From: an uncultured Candidatus Melainabacteria bacterium
Lineage (GTDB): Bacteria > Cyanobacteriota > Vampirovibrionia > Gastranaerophilales > Gastranaerophilaceae
DNA length: 44,836 nucleotides
Direction of reading: 5' to 3'
Assembly: GCA_949741915.1 (NCBI GenBank)
Contig: CATJOM010000105.1
Coordinates: forward strand, 1 to 44,836
Part shown: piece after piece, positions 27,395 through 35,387 of the stretch
Numbering within the stretch: the first letter of the stretch is position 1
Layout of the letters: each line of letters opens with the position of its first letter
Program-made: the position numbers and the translations under genes
Notes under the pieces: generated by a model
Told to the model about the DNA's origin: nothing
Databases searched by the model: none
The model's input: only the letters and a program-made list of their open reading frames with translations

Positions 27395-28090
27395 ATGCAG
27401 AAAAAAACTTTATTAATATTAGCTATAAGTATTGCCATTTTTGCTCCGCAAAGCTCGTCTTGGTTTCCTAAAGTCCTTGTACCGCCTGCGTTTGCAGACT
27501 TAAATCAGGTAAAAATCATAAGCCCTGTTGATGCAATGAAAAACGCAAACCAGCACAATAGGCGTGGAGTAAATTATTTTAGAGAGCAGGATTATTTTGC
27601 TGCATTAAAGGAATTTAAAATTGCAATCGCCATAAATCCAAATTCACAATCTACTGCTGTATATTACAATAATTTGGGCAAAGTGTATCTTATCTTTGGC
27701 AAAATTCAGCGAGAGAAAAATTTAACTCGCGCCGATGCCGATTTTTCGGAAATGGCCAAAACCTGCTTTGAGAGGGCAATTATGCAAGATTGCATGAAAT
27801 TTGAATATTATAAAAATCTTGTTGAATCGTATGAACTTTTAGGGATAACCGCACAAAGAAAAGATTTTTTGATGAAAAATTTAAATATAAATCCTTTTAA
27901 TGCTATAGTTGTTGCCATAATTTTTGAAAAACAGGGTAAATATGCCCCCGCCATAATGCTTTTGGATAATTTTGTATCTAAAAACCCCGGCCTTATTATC
28001 ACAAATGATGTTAAGAAATTTTTAAACACTTTAACGCAATATGAAGACAAATTTGAATATCTGGGAAAGCCGCCGGAAATAACTTTGTAA
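27395..28090 (+). CDS. Secreted TPR-repeat protein
   Basis: 231 residues with an N-terminal signal sequence (KKTLLILAISIAIFAPQ, then a second hydrophobic stretch ending near FADLNQ), so export is likely. Residues 55-130 hold TPR-type helical pairs: NRRGVNYFREQDYFAALKEF followed by IAINPNSQ, then YYNNLGKVYLIFGK and CFERAIM. Two further degenerate pairs follow (YYKNLVESYELLG, IIFEKQGKYAPAIMLLDNF). TPR proteins act as scaffolds in envelope assembly, but the partner is unknown. No ribosome site is apparent ahead of the ATG. Confidence 0.75.
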   Translation: MQKKTLLILAISIAIFAPQSSSWFPKVLVPPAFADLNQVKIISPVDAMKNANQHNRRGVNYFREQDYFAALKEFKIAIAINPNSQSTAVYYNNLGKVYLIFGKIQREKNLTRADADFSEMAKTCFERAIMQDCMKFEYYKNLVESYELLGITAQRKDFLMKNLNINPFNAIVVAIIFEKQGKYAPAIMLLDNFVSKNPGLIITNDVKKFLNTLTQYEDKFEYLGKPPEITL

Positions 28091-28407
28091 GCAACATATA
28101 TTTTTCATAATCCTGCAATACAAATTAATCTATTACTTTGTTTATGTATTTTAATCAATATTCAATAAAATCCTTTTAAGATGCGAAGTGACATTATTCC
28201 ATACTTTTGTGCTGCAAAAACATGCCTATAAAAAATTCAAAAGTTGTATCAGTTACAGATAATTTTATTGTTCAAAACGCTACAGCTATTTTTTTATATA
28301 ATATTCAAGAGCATCTTTAAAATCGTATTCATCTTTTGAATAATTTATTATGGTAATTATATATAAGTTTACACAAGAATATTGCCTTTATTTTTTCTTG
28401 TAATGAA
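28091..28407. other. Gene-free AT-rich spacer
   Basis: I see no gene, terminator or repeat here that can be supported. There are only short AT-rich stretches, in-frame stops in every frame and a few weak -10-like boxes. Confidence 0.5.
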
Positions 28408-28492
28408 AATCCCTATGCATAGAAGAGAGCCTTCTAAATAAGATTCCAGATAAAGTGAAATTTATCCCACTCTTTTTTTATACATAGGGATT
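28408..28492. other. Foldable element with nested inverted repeats
   Basis: AATCCCTATG (28408-28417) is repeated inverted as CATAGGGATT (28483-28492), a perfect 10-bp end stem around 65 bases. Inside are AGAAGAG opposite CTCTTTT (one wobble) and a hairpin GATAAA / TTTATC near 28449-28466. The nested stems suggest a structured RNA or a remnant of a small non-coding element. There is no T run placing it as a plain terminator for the small gene ending at 28511. Confidence 0.35.
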
Positions 28493-28510
28493 GAAATAAA
28501 AAGAAAACAT

Positions 28511-28743
28511 TTAATGAACAAGTATTACCTTTATTATTTTCGCAAGAGAGTGTCTTATATTAAAACTTGGCAAAAAATGTGCGCTGTCCAGCAATTTTTC
28601 AAACAAATCCTCAGGTTTACCGCTTGAATTTGATTTTATCTTATCAATGATTTCAATTCCGCTGCAAGTGCATTCTGCCTTTATTGACACTGTAGAAAGG
28701 CCCAATAAAATATAACAGCCAGGGTAAGAAAATTTTTATTCAT
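28511..28743 (-). pseudogene. Small secreted-protein gene broken by a one-base frameshift
   Basis: From the ATG at 28743, with AGAAGG nine bases ahead, the frame gives MNKNFLTLAVIF and stops after 20 codons. The neighbouring frame runs open to a TAA at 28511 and encodes a cysteine-containing domain beginning ECTCSGIEIIDKIKS. Adding one T to the T4 run at 28707-28710 (as read on the minus strand) joins the two into a 77-residue protein. Its first 23 residues are then a textbook signal peptide (LAVIFLLGLSTVSIKA). The break may be a real mutation, a phase-variable tract or an assembly error. The family is not recognised. It lies downstream of purA on the same strand. Confidence 0.6.
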
Positions 28744-28744
28744 A

Positions 28745-28798
28745 GTGAAACCTTCTATACTCTTTATATAATAAAGAATTAATTAAAAGAAGGTTCAC
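28745..28798 (-). promoter_or_regulatory. Hairpin enclosing the ribosome site of the small secreted gene
   Basis: On the minus strand GTGAACCTTCT pairs with AGAAGGTTTCAC (11 pairs, one bulged A) and an inner CTTTAT / ATAAAG stem extends it. The AGAAGG that would serve the ATG at 28743 lies in the closed strand. No T run follows, so it is not a standard terminator for purA. It could control translation, for example by melting or by ligand, but this is inferred. Confidence 0.45.
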
Positions 28799-28824
28799 AT
28801 TTTATAAAAGATGTACAGAATTCT

Positions 28825-30114
28825 CTACACAAATATCGTTTGTTCTCTATCCGGGCCTATACTTACGATTTTTATCGGGGCACCTGAAACCTCTTCAAGA
28901 CGCTTTAAATAAACTTTGGCTGCATCTGGCAAATCATCAAACCGCGTAATCTTTGTGGTATCTGACATCCAGCCCTCAAAGTCCTCATAAACTGGCTCAA
29001 AGTCCTTGTGCGTATATACATTTGTCGGATAATATTCTGTAATTTCGCCAGTCTTTCTATTTTTGTAAGCAGTGCAAAGCTTTATTGTTTCGAATGTGTC
29101 AAAAACATCGAGCTTAGTAAGCGCAATAGAAGAAATCCCTCCAACAAGCACGCTGTACTTTGCAATCACAGCATCAAACCAGCCGCAGCGTCTTGCCCTT
29201 CCAGTGGTTACGCCAAATTCCGCACCAATTTTTTGAATTTTTTCACCGGTTTTATCTAAAAGTTCCGTTACAAAAGGCCCTTCGCCAACCCTTGTAATAT
29301 ATGCCTTAAACACGCCAATAACTTCATTTATAGCTAAAGGTCCCATTGAAGCACCAACACCTGCCCCACCACCAACCGGATTAGAGCTTGTGACGAATGG
29401 GTATGTGCCGTAGTCAATGTCTAAAAGCACACCTTGAGCACCCTCAAAAAGAATGGCTCTGTTTCTTTTAGCTTCATTCAAAAGTTTTTGCCACTCAAAA
29501 CATACATATGGCGCAAAAATTTCTCTATACTTGGCACATAAAGCCATGACCTCATCTTTTGAATAAGTGTTAAGATTGTAAACTTTATCGAGCATTTTGT
29601 TTTTTAATGGCAAAATCACATCAAGTTTTTCGCTCAATGTTTCTTCATTAAATAAATCTTCAACCCTTATTCCAATGCGTGCGTATTTATCAGTATATGT
29701 AGGCCCTATGCCTTTTTTAGTTGTTCCAATTTTATTTTTTCCAAGCGAATTTTCGCTGTATCCGTCCGCTTCTGTGTGCCATGGCATAGTAATATGCGCC
29801 AAGGGATGTACTTTGAGCGCTTTTTTAAAATGCTCTTCTGAAATTCCCTGAGCCATCAAATCGCTAATTTCTTTTTGAAAATCATCTGGCTTAATCACAA
29901 CTCCTGCACCAACAAAGCAAGTTTTACCTTCGTATAAAATGCCAGATGGAACAAGGTGAAATTTATATTTTTTATCGTTGTAAACCACTGTATGGCCTGC
30001 ATTTGAGCCCCCCTGATATCTTATTATGACATCAGCATTTGATGCCAACAAATCAGTAATTTTTGCTTTGCCCTCATCGCCAAACTGGGCGCCTACTACA
30101 ACGGTATTTTCCAC
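28825..30114 (-). CDS. purA: Adenylosuccinate synthetase
   Basis: Joins IMP and aspartate using GTP, the first committed step to AMP. 429 residues, the usual length. The start codon is GTG at 30114, with AGAAAGG eight bases upstream. Active-site landmarks: GDEGKAK (12-18) with catalytic Asp13, and NAGHTVV with His41. The P-loop normally reads GDEGKGK and the preceding residue is usually Trp, so Ala17 and Phe11 are unusual. GTTKKGIGPTY, the IMP-binding GVLLDIDYGTYPFVTSSN and TTGRARRCGWFDAV follow in order. It is divergent from cysS, with a 101-base spacer holding an inverted repeat. Confidence 0.96.
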   Translation of the reverse strand: MENTVVVGAQFGDEGKAKITDLLASNADVIIRYQGGSNAGHTVVYNDKKYKFHLVPSGILYEGKTCFVGAGVVIKPDDFQKEISDLMAQGISEEHFKKALKVHPLAHITMPWHTEADGYSENSLGKNKIGTTKKGIGPTYTDKYARIGIRVEDLFNEETLSEKLDVILPLKNKMLDKVYNLNTYSKDEVMALCAKYREIFAPYVCFEWQKLLNEAKRNRAILFEGAQGVLLDIDYGTYPFVTSSNPVGGGAGVGASMGPLAINEVIGVFKAYITRVGEGPFVTELLDKTGEKIQKIGAEFGVTTGRARRCGWFDAVIAKYSVLVGGISSIALTKLDVFDTFETIKLCTAYKNRKTGEITEYYPTNVYTHKDFEPVYEDFEGWMSDTTKITRFDDLPDAAKVYLKRLEEVSGAPIKIVSIGPDREQTIFV

Positions 30115-30179
30115 ACTATTACCTTTCTACAAAGTCTGTAAGCTGTTTTGAAAGATTTTAAAATTTATCCTCCTCACCT

Positions 30180-30209
30180 ATTTTACTATAAAAAAATTTG
30201 TAGTAAAAT
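30180..30209. promoter_or_regulatory. Inverted repeat in the purA-cysS divergent spacer
   Basis: ATTTTACTA (30180-30188) and TAGTAAAAT (30201-30209) are a perfect 9-bp inverted repeat with a 12-base A/T centre, ending six bases before the cysS ATG. It could be an operator or a leader hairpin affecting cysS translation; the ATG has no other ribosome site. Confidence 0.35.
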
Positions 30210-30215
30210 CGACTT

Positions 30216-31673
30216 ATGTTAAAGCTTTTTAATACACTTTCAAAAAAATCAGAAGAATTCAAGCCGCTTACCCAAAATACAGTTAAAATGTATGTTTGTG
30301 GCCCCACAGTTTATGATAAGGCACACCTTGGGCACGCCAGATGCTATATCACATGGGATGTTTTGTACAGATATCTTAAATTTTCAGGATATGATGTTAC
30401 CTACTGCAGAAATGTAACAGATATTGATGATAAAATCCTAAAAAAAGCAGATGCAATGGGGGTTTTGCCAGAGGTTGTAACAAAAGAATTTTATGAAAGT
30501 TTTATAAATTCAATGAAGGGCTTAAATGTCTTAAACCCTGATATAGAGCCAAGGGCAACCAAAACAATCGGCGAAATGATTGCTATGACAAAAAAACTGA
30601 TTGACTCAGGCTTTGCTTACCCTGTTGATGGAGATGTTTATTTTGAAGTAGCTAAATTCCAAGATTACGGCACGCTTTCAGGCCAGCCAATTGATGACTT
30701 GATGTCAGGCGCAAGGGTGGAGGCTGACAACAAAAAGCGCTCCCCGCTTGATTTTGCACTTTGGAAAAAGGATGAAAAACACGGATATAAAAGCCCTTGG
30801 GGCATAGGCAGGCCAGGATGGCATATTGAATGCTCTGCAATGAGCAAAAAATATTTGGGAGAAACCCTTGATATACACGCGGGAGGAGCAGATTTACAGT
30901 TTCCGCATCATGAAAACGAGAGGGCGCAGTCAGAATGTGCTAATGGCTGCAAATTCGTCAAATACTGGCTGCACAATGGTTTCGTGACCATCAACAAAGA
31001 AAAAATGTCAAAATCTCTTGGCAATTTTTTAACTATCGATGATGTCTTAAAACGCTATAATTCAAATGCCATCAGGCTTTTCATCCTCACAAATCATTAT
31101 AGAATGCCTGTGGAATTTAATGATGAAGCCCTAAATGCCGCAAACACCGGAGCAAAGAGACTCATTAATAGTGTAAAAGACTACTCCAACAAGGCTATTG
31201 ACGAAAATGATTATGACAGCGAAGCTCTTTTTGTATTTAAAGAAGCCATGGATGATGATTTAAACACAGCAAAGGCACTGGCTGTCTTGTTTTCGCTAGT
31301 TAATAAACTTAAAAAAGCAGAGTTTTCGAATGATATAAATGGCGAAAAACACTCTGCCAAAGCTTCTTTGGTACAAAAAACTGCCAACACAATAATCATG
31401 CTTGGTGAAGTTTTGGGATTTAATTTTAGCCTAAAAGACAAGCAGAAGCTGAATTTAGAAGATTTACAGGCAAAAATTTTACCCCTATATGAAGAATTTG
31501 GTTATGATGATTCTATTAACCCAAAAACCTTGCTGAATAAGCTTTTAGAGGATAGGAACCACGCAAGGACTGATAAAGACTGGGCAAAATCTGATTTAAT
31601 AAGAGATAAACTTTTAGCGGTCGGCATTGTTGTAAAAGATTCTAAAGATGGCTCAAAGTGGGAATTAGCCTGA
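30216..31673 (+). CDS. cysS: Cysteinyl-tRNA synthetase
   Basis: Charges tRNA-Cys. 485 residues, class I. It has zinc-ligand Cys28 in VCGPTVYD, the HIGH box as HLGH (37-40), the further zinc site WHIECSAMS, the HHENERAQSE stretch and KMSKSLGNF for ATP. The C-terminal anticodon domain is complete. There is no clear Shine-Dalgarno sequence: the ATG follows a perfect inverted repeat by six bases. The rsmI start lies 16 bases after the TGA stop, so the two genes are probably co-transcribed. Confidence 0.97.
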   Translation: MLKLFNTLSKKSEEFKPLTQNTVKMYVCGPTVYDKAHLGHARCYITWDVLYRYLKFSGYDVTYCRNVTDIDDKILKKADAMGVLPEVVTKEFYESFINSMKGLNVLNPDIEPRATKTIGEMIAMTKKLIDSGFAYPVDGDVYFEVAKFQDYGTLSGQPIDDLMSGARVEADNKKRSPLDFALWKKDEKHGYKSPWGIGRPGWHIECSAMSKKYLGETLDIHAGGADLQFPHHENERAQSECANGCKFVKYWLHNGFVTINKEKMSKSLGNFLTIDDVLKRYNSNAIRLFILTNHYRMPVEFNDEALNAANTGAKRLINSVKDYSNKAIDENDYDSEALFVFKEAMDDDLNTAKALAVLFSLVNKLKKAEFSNDINGEKHSAKASLVQKTANTIIMLGEVLGFNFSLKDKQKLNLEDLQAKILPLYEEFGYDDSINPKTLLNKLLEDRNHARTDKDWAKSDLIRDKLLAVGIVVKDSKDGSKWELA

Positions 31674-31689
31674 ATATTTGAGGTTTAAG

Positions 31690-32520
31690 ATGGCTGAAAT
31701 TAAGCAGGGAAAACTTTTTATAGTTTCGACACCCATTGGAAACCTCTCCGATATTACGTTCCACGCCGTGGAGACTTTAAAAAACGTTGATATCATCGCC
31801 TGCGAGGATACAAGGAATACCAAAATTCTTTGTGAAAAATATGACATCAAAACACCCCTTGAAAGCTACCATAAATTTTCTGAAAGCGAAAAGAGTATCC
31901 GATTTATAAATTGTCTAAAAGCTGGTAAGAACGTAGCTTTGGTGTCTGATGCAGGTACGCCTTTAATATCAGATCCTGGCGTGAAACTTGTTCAAGAAGC
32001 ACGTTTTTCGGGTATTAAAGTGGTGCCAATCGTTGGAGCATCAGCAATTATGGCGTTACTAGCCTCAATACCCAGGCAGAGCGAGGATTTTAAGTTTATT
32101 GGTTTTCTTCCAAGGGTAAAATCTCAGATTGAAAACCTTCTAAAGGCAAATGCAGCAGAGAATTTAGTGTTTTATGAGAGTGCAAACCGTCTGATATCAA
32201 CACTTAAGACAATTGCACAAACCCAAAAGGACCGTAAAATAGCAATTGGACGCGAGTTAACGAAAAAATTTGAAGAAATAAAGATTGATTACCCCAAAAA
32301 CCTTCTTGAATACTATAATTCGCACGTATTAAAAGGCGAAATTGCTTGTATGGCCTATGCTTTGGATGAAAAATCTGTACTTCAAAATGACTTGAAAGAC
32401 AGAATTTCGCTACTTAAGGGGCTGAAACTCTCTAATAAAGACATTGTCAGCGTGCTTAATTCGTTATATTCTTACTCTAAGAATGATATTAAGGATTTTT
32501 TATTAAAAAATCCGGATTAA
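31690..32520 (+). CDS. rsmI: 16S rRNA C1402 2'-O-methyltransferase
   Basis: Methylates the ribose of C1402 in the decoding centre, using SAM. The start is set at the ATG at 31690, which has GAGG six bases before it; a TTG at 31678 is in frame but overlaps that site. The 276-residue product has LFIVSTPIGNLSDITFHAV, CEDTRNTKILCEKYDI, VALVSDAGTPLISDPG and the VPIVGASAIMALLASI pocket, the full RsmI signature. The final codons are part of the following terminator stem. Confidence 0.95.
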   Translation: MAEIKQGKLFIVSTPIGNLSDITFHAVETLKNVDIIACEDTRNTKILCEKYDIKTPLESYHKFSESEKSIRFINCLKAGKNVALVSDAGTPLISDPGVKLVQEARFSGIKVVPIVGASAIMALLASIPRQSEDFKFIGFLPRVKSQIENLLKANAAENLVFYESANRLISTLKTIAQTQKDRKIAIGRELTKKFEEIKIDYPKNLLEYYNSHVLKGEIACMAYALDEKSVLQNDLKDRISLLKGLKLSNKDIVSVLNSLYSYSKNDIKDFLLKNPD

Positions 32521-32536
32521 TAAAAATCCGGATTTT
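32505..32536 (+). terminator. Terminator overlapping the rsmI stop
   Basis: AAAATCCGGATT (ending at 32518) pairs with AATCCGGATTTT (32525-32536) over a short loop; the rsmI TAA lies at its edge. The stem's own AATCCGGATT is palindromic, so it can act on both strands and may also serve the convergent alaS. Confidence 0.8.
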
Positions 32537-32598
32537 CCACGTATAAAAACGGGCTCAAATATCATTATAGAATGGCTTTTGGCCTAATCTTACATATT

Positions 32599-35280
32599 TT
32601 AAGCCAATTTTTTCTTAATGTCAGCTTCAACTTTTTCAAAAATTTGCTTAACATTTGTAATATCTTTTGCCGAACCCTGCGCCATAGAAGGTTTTCCACC
32701 ACCTTTACCTCCCAAAAAGGCCGTTATTTCTGAAACTAGGGCCCCTGCACTTATTCCTTTTTTAACAAATGCATCACTCACTTTGACTATGACAAAACCC
32801 GCATTATCAGGCTTTTTAGAGCATAAAATTATGATAGATTCGCCAAGTTTTTTGGCAAACATTTCTAAGCCAAATTTCAATGCATTAGAATTATGGTCTT
32901 CAATCAGTGATATAAAGAGTTTTCCGGTTTTACCATCCGCCAAAGGCACATCCTGAGCTCGATTTGCCAAAGTTTCAAATCTGCTATTGGCGATTTGAGC
33001 CTCAAGCTCTTGTATGCGGGCATTTTGAGCTTTATTTTCTTCTGTTAATTTTTCAATTTTTTCCGCTACCTCATCAGTTTTAAGCTTATACTTATGGGCT
33101 ATATCATCGATTTGTCGGGCTTTTTGGGCTAGATAATCAAAGGCAGAATTTGAACATAAAATCTCTATACGCCTTACCCCAGCTGAGCTTGCGCCTTCTG
33201 AAACGATTTTTGCTAGCCTTATATCTTTTGTGTTTGCACAGTGGCAACCGCCGCAAAGTTCCTTAGAAACGCATTTTCCAGGATTATTTTCATCGAAAAA
33301 GCTTACTACACGAACTTTTTCACCGTATTTCTCGCCAAAAAGCGCCATAGCACCGGAATTTTTAGCCTCTTCTATATCCATAATTTCTGTTTTACCAGCC
33401 AGGCCTTCATTTATCCAAAAATTAATCAGGGATTCAGTTTTGGCGATTTCATCCTTTGTCATGGCGCGCTCAAAGGAAAAATCATACCTTGTTCTGTCGG
33501 GCTCCACCTGAGAACCAGCCTGATGCACCTCTTTCCCGAGTACAGAGATTAATGCAGCCTGCAATAGATGGGCTAATGAGTGATGCTTTTGGGTTTCAGC
33601 TCTTTTTGCGTTGTCAATTCTTGCCATTACAGAATCTCCCTTGCATATTGCACCTTTAACCCTGTGGGCAAAAACATTTTGTACCTTGAATGTCTTTAAA
33701 ACCTCTATAGTTTCAGCGTTTGAGAGTTCCAAAATTCCTGAATCACCTACCTGGCCACCACTTTCAGCGTAAAATGGTGTCACATCCAGTATAACATCTG
33801 CGATATCATCTTCGTTTGTACAATCAACCTCTTCGCCATTTTTAATTATAGCCAAAACCTTTGCTTTGGCTTCATTTTGAGTGTATCCAACAAAGTTTGT
33901 TGCAGGTTTATCAGCATAATTTTTGTCATCCGCTAAAACTACCTTCTGCATTGAGTTTCGAGCGCGTTCCCTTTGTTCTTCCATTAATTTTTTAAACGCT
34001 GCTTCATCAACATCTATAAAATTTTCGTTTGCGATTTCTTTAGTCAATTCTAGCGGAAAGCCGTATGTATCATAGAGTTTAAAACAATCTTCTCCTGAAA
34101 TTAGCTTACTGTCAGACTTTTTAGCATTAGTTAAAATTTCTTCCATTAAATTATAGCCGCGTTGAAGAGTTAATTTAAATCTCTCCTCCTCTAGAAGCAC
34201 TGCCCTCTGTATCTTTTCAGCTTTTTCAGATAGCTCTGGGTATGCATTTTTGTAAAGTTCAATAACCTTATCCACAACAGGTTTCAAGAAAGGAAGCTCT
34301 AAGTTCAGCATATAGCCATGCCTTAGAGCGCGTCTTAAAATCATCCTCAAAACGTAACCCCTGCCTTCATTCGAAGGTGTAATGCCATCCGCAATAAGGA
34401 ATGACACACATCTTGCATGGTCTGTAATAATTCTTAATGAAATATCTGTTTTTTCATCTTCACCATATTTTTTACCTGAAATTCTGCAAACCTCATCCAA
34501 AATTTGCCTTAAAAGGTCTGTTTCAAAGGTGGAGGCGACATTTTGGCACACCATTGCAATTCTTTCTAGGCCCATTCCTGTATCCACATTTTTCTTTTCA
34601 AGGGGTACAAGATTGCCTTTTTCATCTTGGAAAAGCTCTGTGAATACGAGATTCCAAATTTCAACCCACCTGTTGCACTCACATGTTGCGATTGAACAGT
34701 CATCAGAACACTTTAAGTGCTCACCTAGGTCATAATGAATTTCGCTGCATGGCCCGCAAGAGCCCGAAATGCCAACAGGACCCCAAAAATTATCCTTTTT
34801 ACCCTTTTTTAGGATTCTTTCCTTTGGCACGCCGACTTTTTGCCAAATTTCACCGGCTTCGTCATCATTTTCGTATATTGTAATCCAGAGCCTATCTTTA
34901 TCAAGACCTAAATAATTTGTTACAAAATCCCATGACCAGGGAATAATTTCTTCCTTAAAATAGTCTCCAAAGCTGAAATTGCCGAGCATTTCAAAGAAGG
35001 TATGATGCCTTGGGGTTCTTCCCACGTTTTCAATATCAGAATCTTTACCGCCGGCACGGGCACATTTTTGGCATGATGTAGCACGGTGCGGCTTATAGGG
35101 CGGGGTTTCAATTCCCAAAAAATATGGTATAAACTGAACCATACCAGCAGTTGTAAGCAGTATTGTCGGATTATTAGGCACAAGCGATGAGCTTTTTACC
35201 CTTGTGTGCTGATGTTTTTTTTCAAAAAAGTTTAAAAATGCTTCCCTTATTTCATCACAGGTTTTTGGCATATTTTCCAT
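32599..35280 (-). CDS. alaS: Alanyl-tRNA synthetase
   Basis: Class II synthetase with an editing domain; 893 residues, standard for bacteria. Visible are the N-terminal FLNFFEKKHQHTRVKSSSLVP motif 1 region, the GPVGISGSCGPCSEIHYDLG loop and TGMGLERIAMV. The editing-site histidines in HSLAHLLQAAL and CGGCHC follow, with the usual Thr replaced by Cys in CGG-T-H. The C-terminal glycine-rich GGKGGGKPSMAQGS completes the DHHA1-type oligomerisation part. A middle segment (about 720-760) is a coiled coil. It is divergent from the fixC gene. Confidence 0.97.
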   Translation of the reverse strand: MENMPKTCDEIREAFLNFFEKKHQHTRVKSSSLVPNNPTILLTTAGMVQFIPYFLGIETPPYKPHRATSCQKCARAGGKDSDIENVGRTPRHHTFFEMLGNFSFGDYFKEEIIPWSWDFVTNYLGLDKDRLWITIYENDDEAGEIWQKVGVPKERILKKGKKDNFWGPVGISGSCGPCSEIHYDLGEHLKCSDDCSIATCECNRWVEIWNLVFTELFQDEKGNLVPLEKKNVDTGMGLERIAMVCQNVASTFETDLLRQILDEVCRISGKKYGEDEKTDISLRIITDHARCVSFLIADGITPSNEGRGYVLRMILRRALRHGYMLNLELPFLKPVVDKVIELYKNAYPELSEKAEKIQRAVLLEEERFKLTLQRGYNLMEEILTNAKKSDSKLISGEDCFKLYDTYGFPLELTKEIANENFIDVDEAAFKKLMEEQRERARNSMQKVVLADDKNYADKPATNFVGYTQNEAKAKVLAIIKNGEEVDCTNEDDIADVILDVTPFYAESGGQVGDSGILELSNAETIEVLKTFKVQNVFAHRVKGAICKGDSVMARIDNAKRAETQKHHSLAHLLQAALISVLGKEVHQAGSQVEPDRTRYDFSFERAMTKDEIAKTESLINFWINEGLAGKTEIMDIEEAKNSGAMALFGEKYGEKVRVVSFFDENNPGKCVSKELCGGCHCANTKDIRLAKIVSEGASSAGVRRIEILCSNSAFDYLAQKARQIDDIAHKYKLKTDEVAEKIEKLTEENKAQNARIQELEAQIANSRFETLANRAQDVPLADGKTGKLFISLIEDHNSNALKFGLEMFAKKLGESIIILCSKKPDNAGFVIVKVSDAFVKKGISAGALVSEITAFLGGKGGGKPSMAQGSAKDITNVKQIFEKVEADIKKKLA

Positions 35281-35387
35281 ATTTTCCCCTATTTTTAATC
35301 ATTAAACTTAACCCGATTTTACCATAAAAAAATATACCAATATAACTTAATTGTAATAATGTACGATTGATTGTATAATTATAAATT

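Noticed and set aside
33230-33659. Plus-strand ORFs inside alaS
   Set aside because: They are antisense shadows of conserved alaS coding sequence, without ribosome sites.
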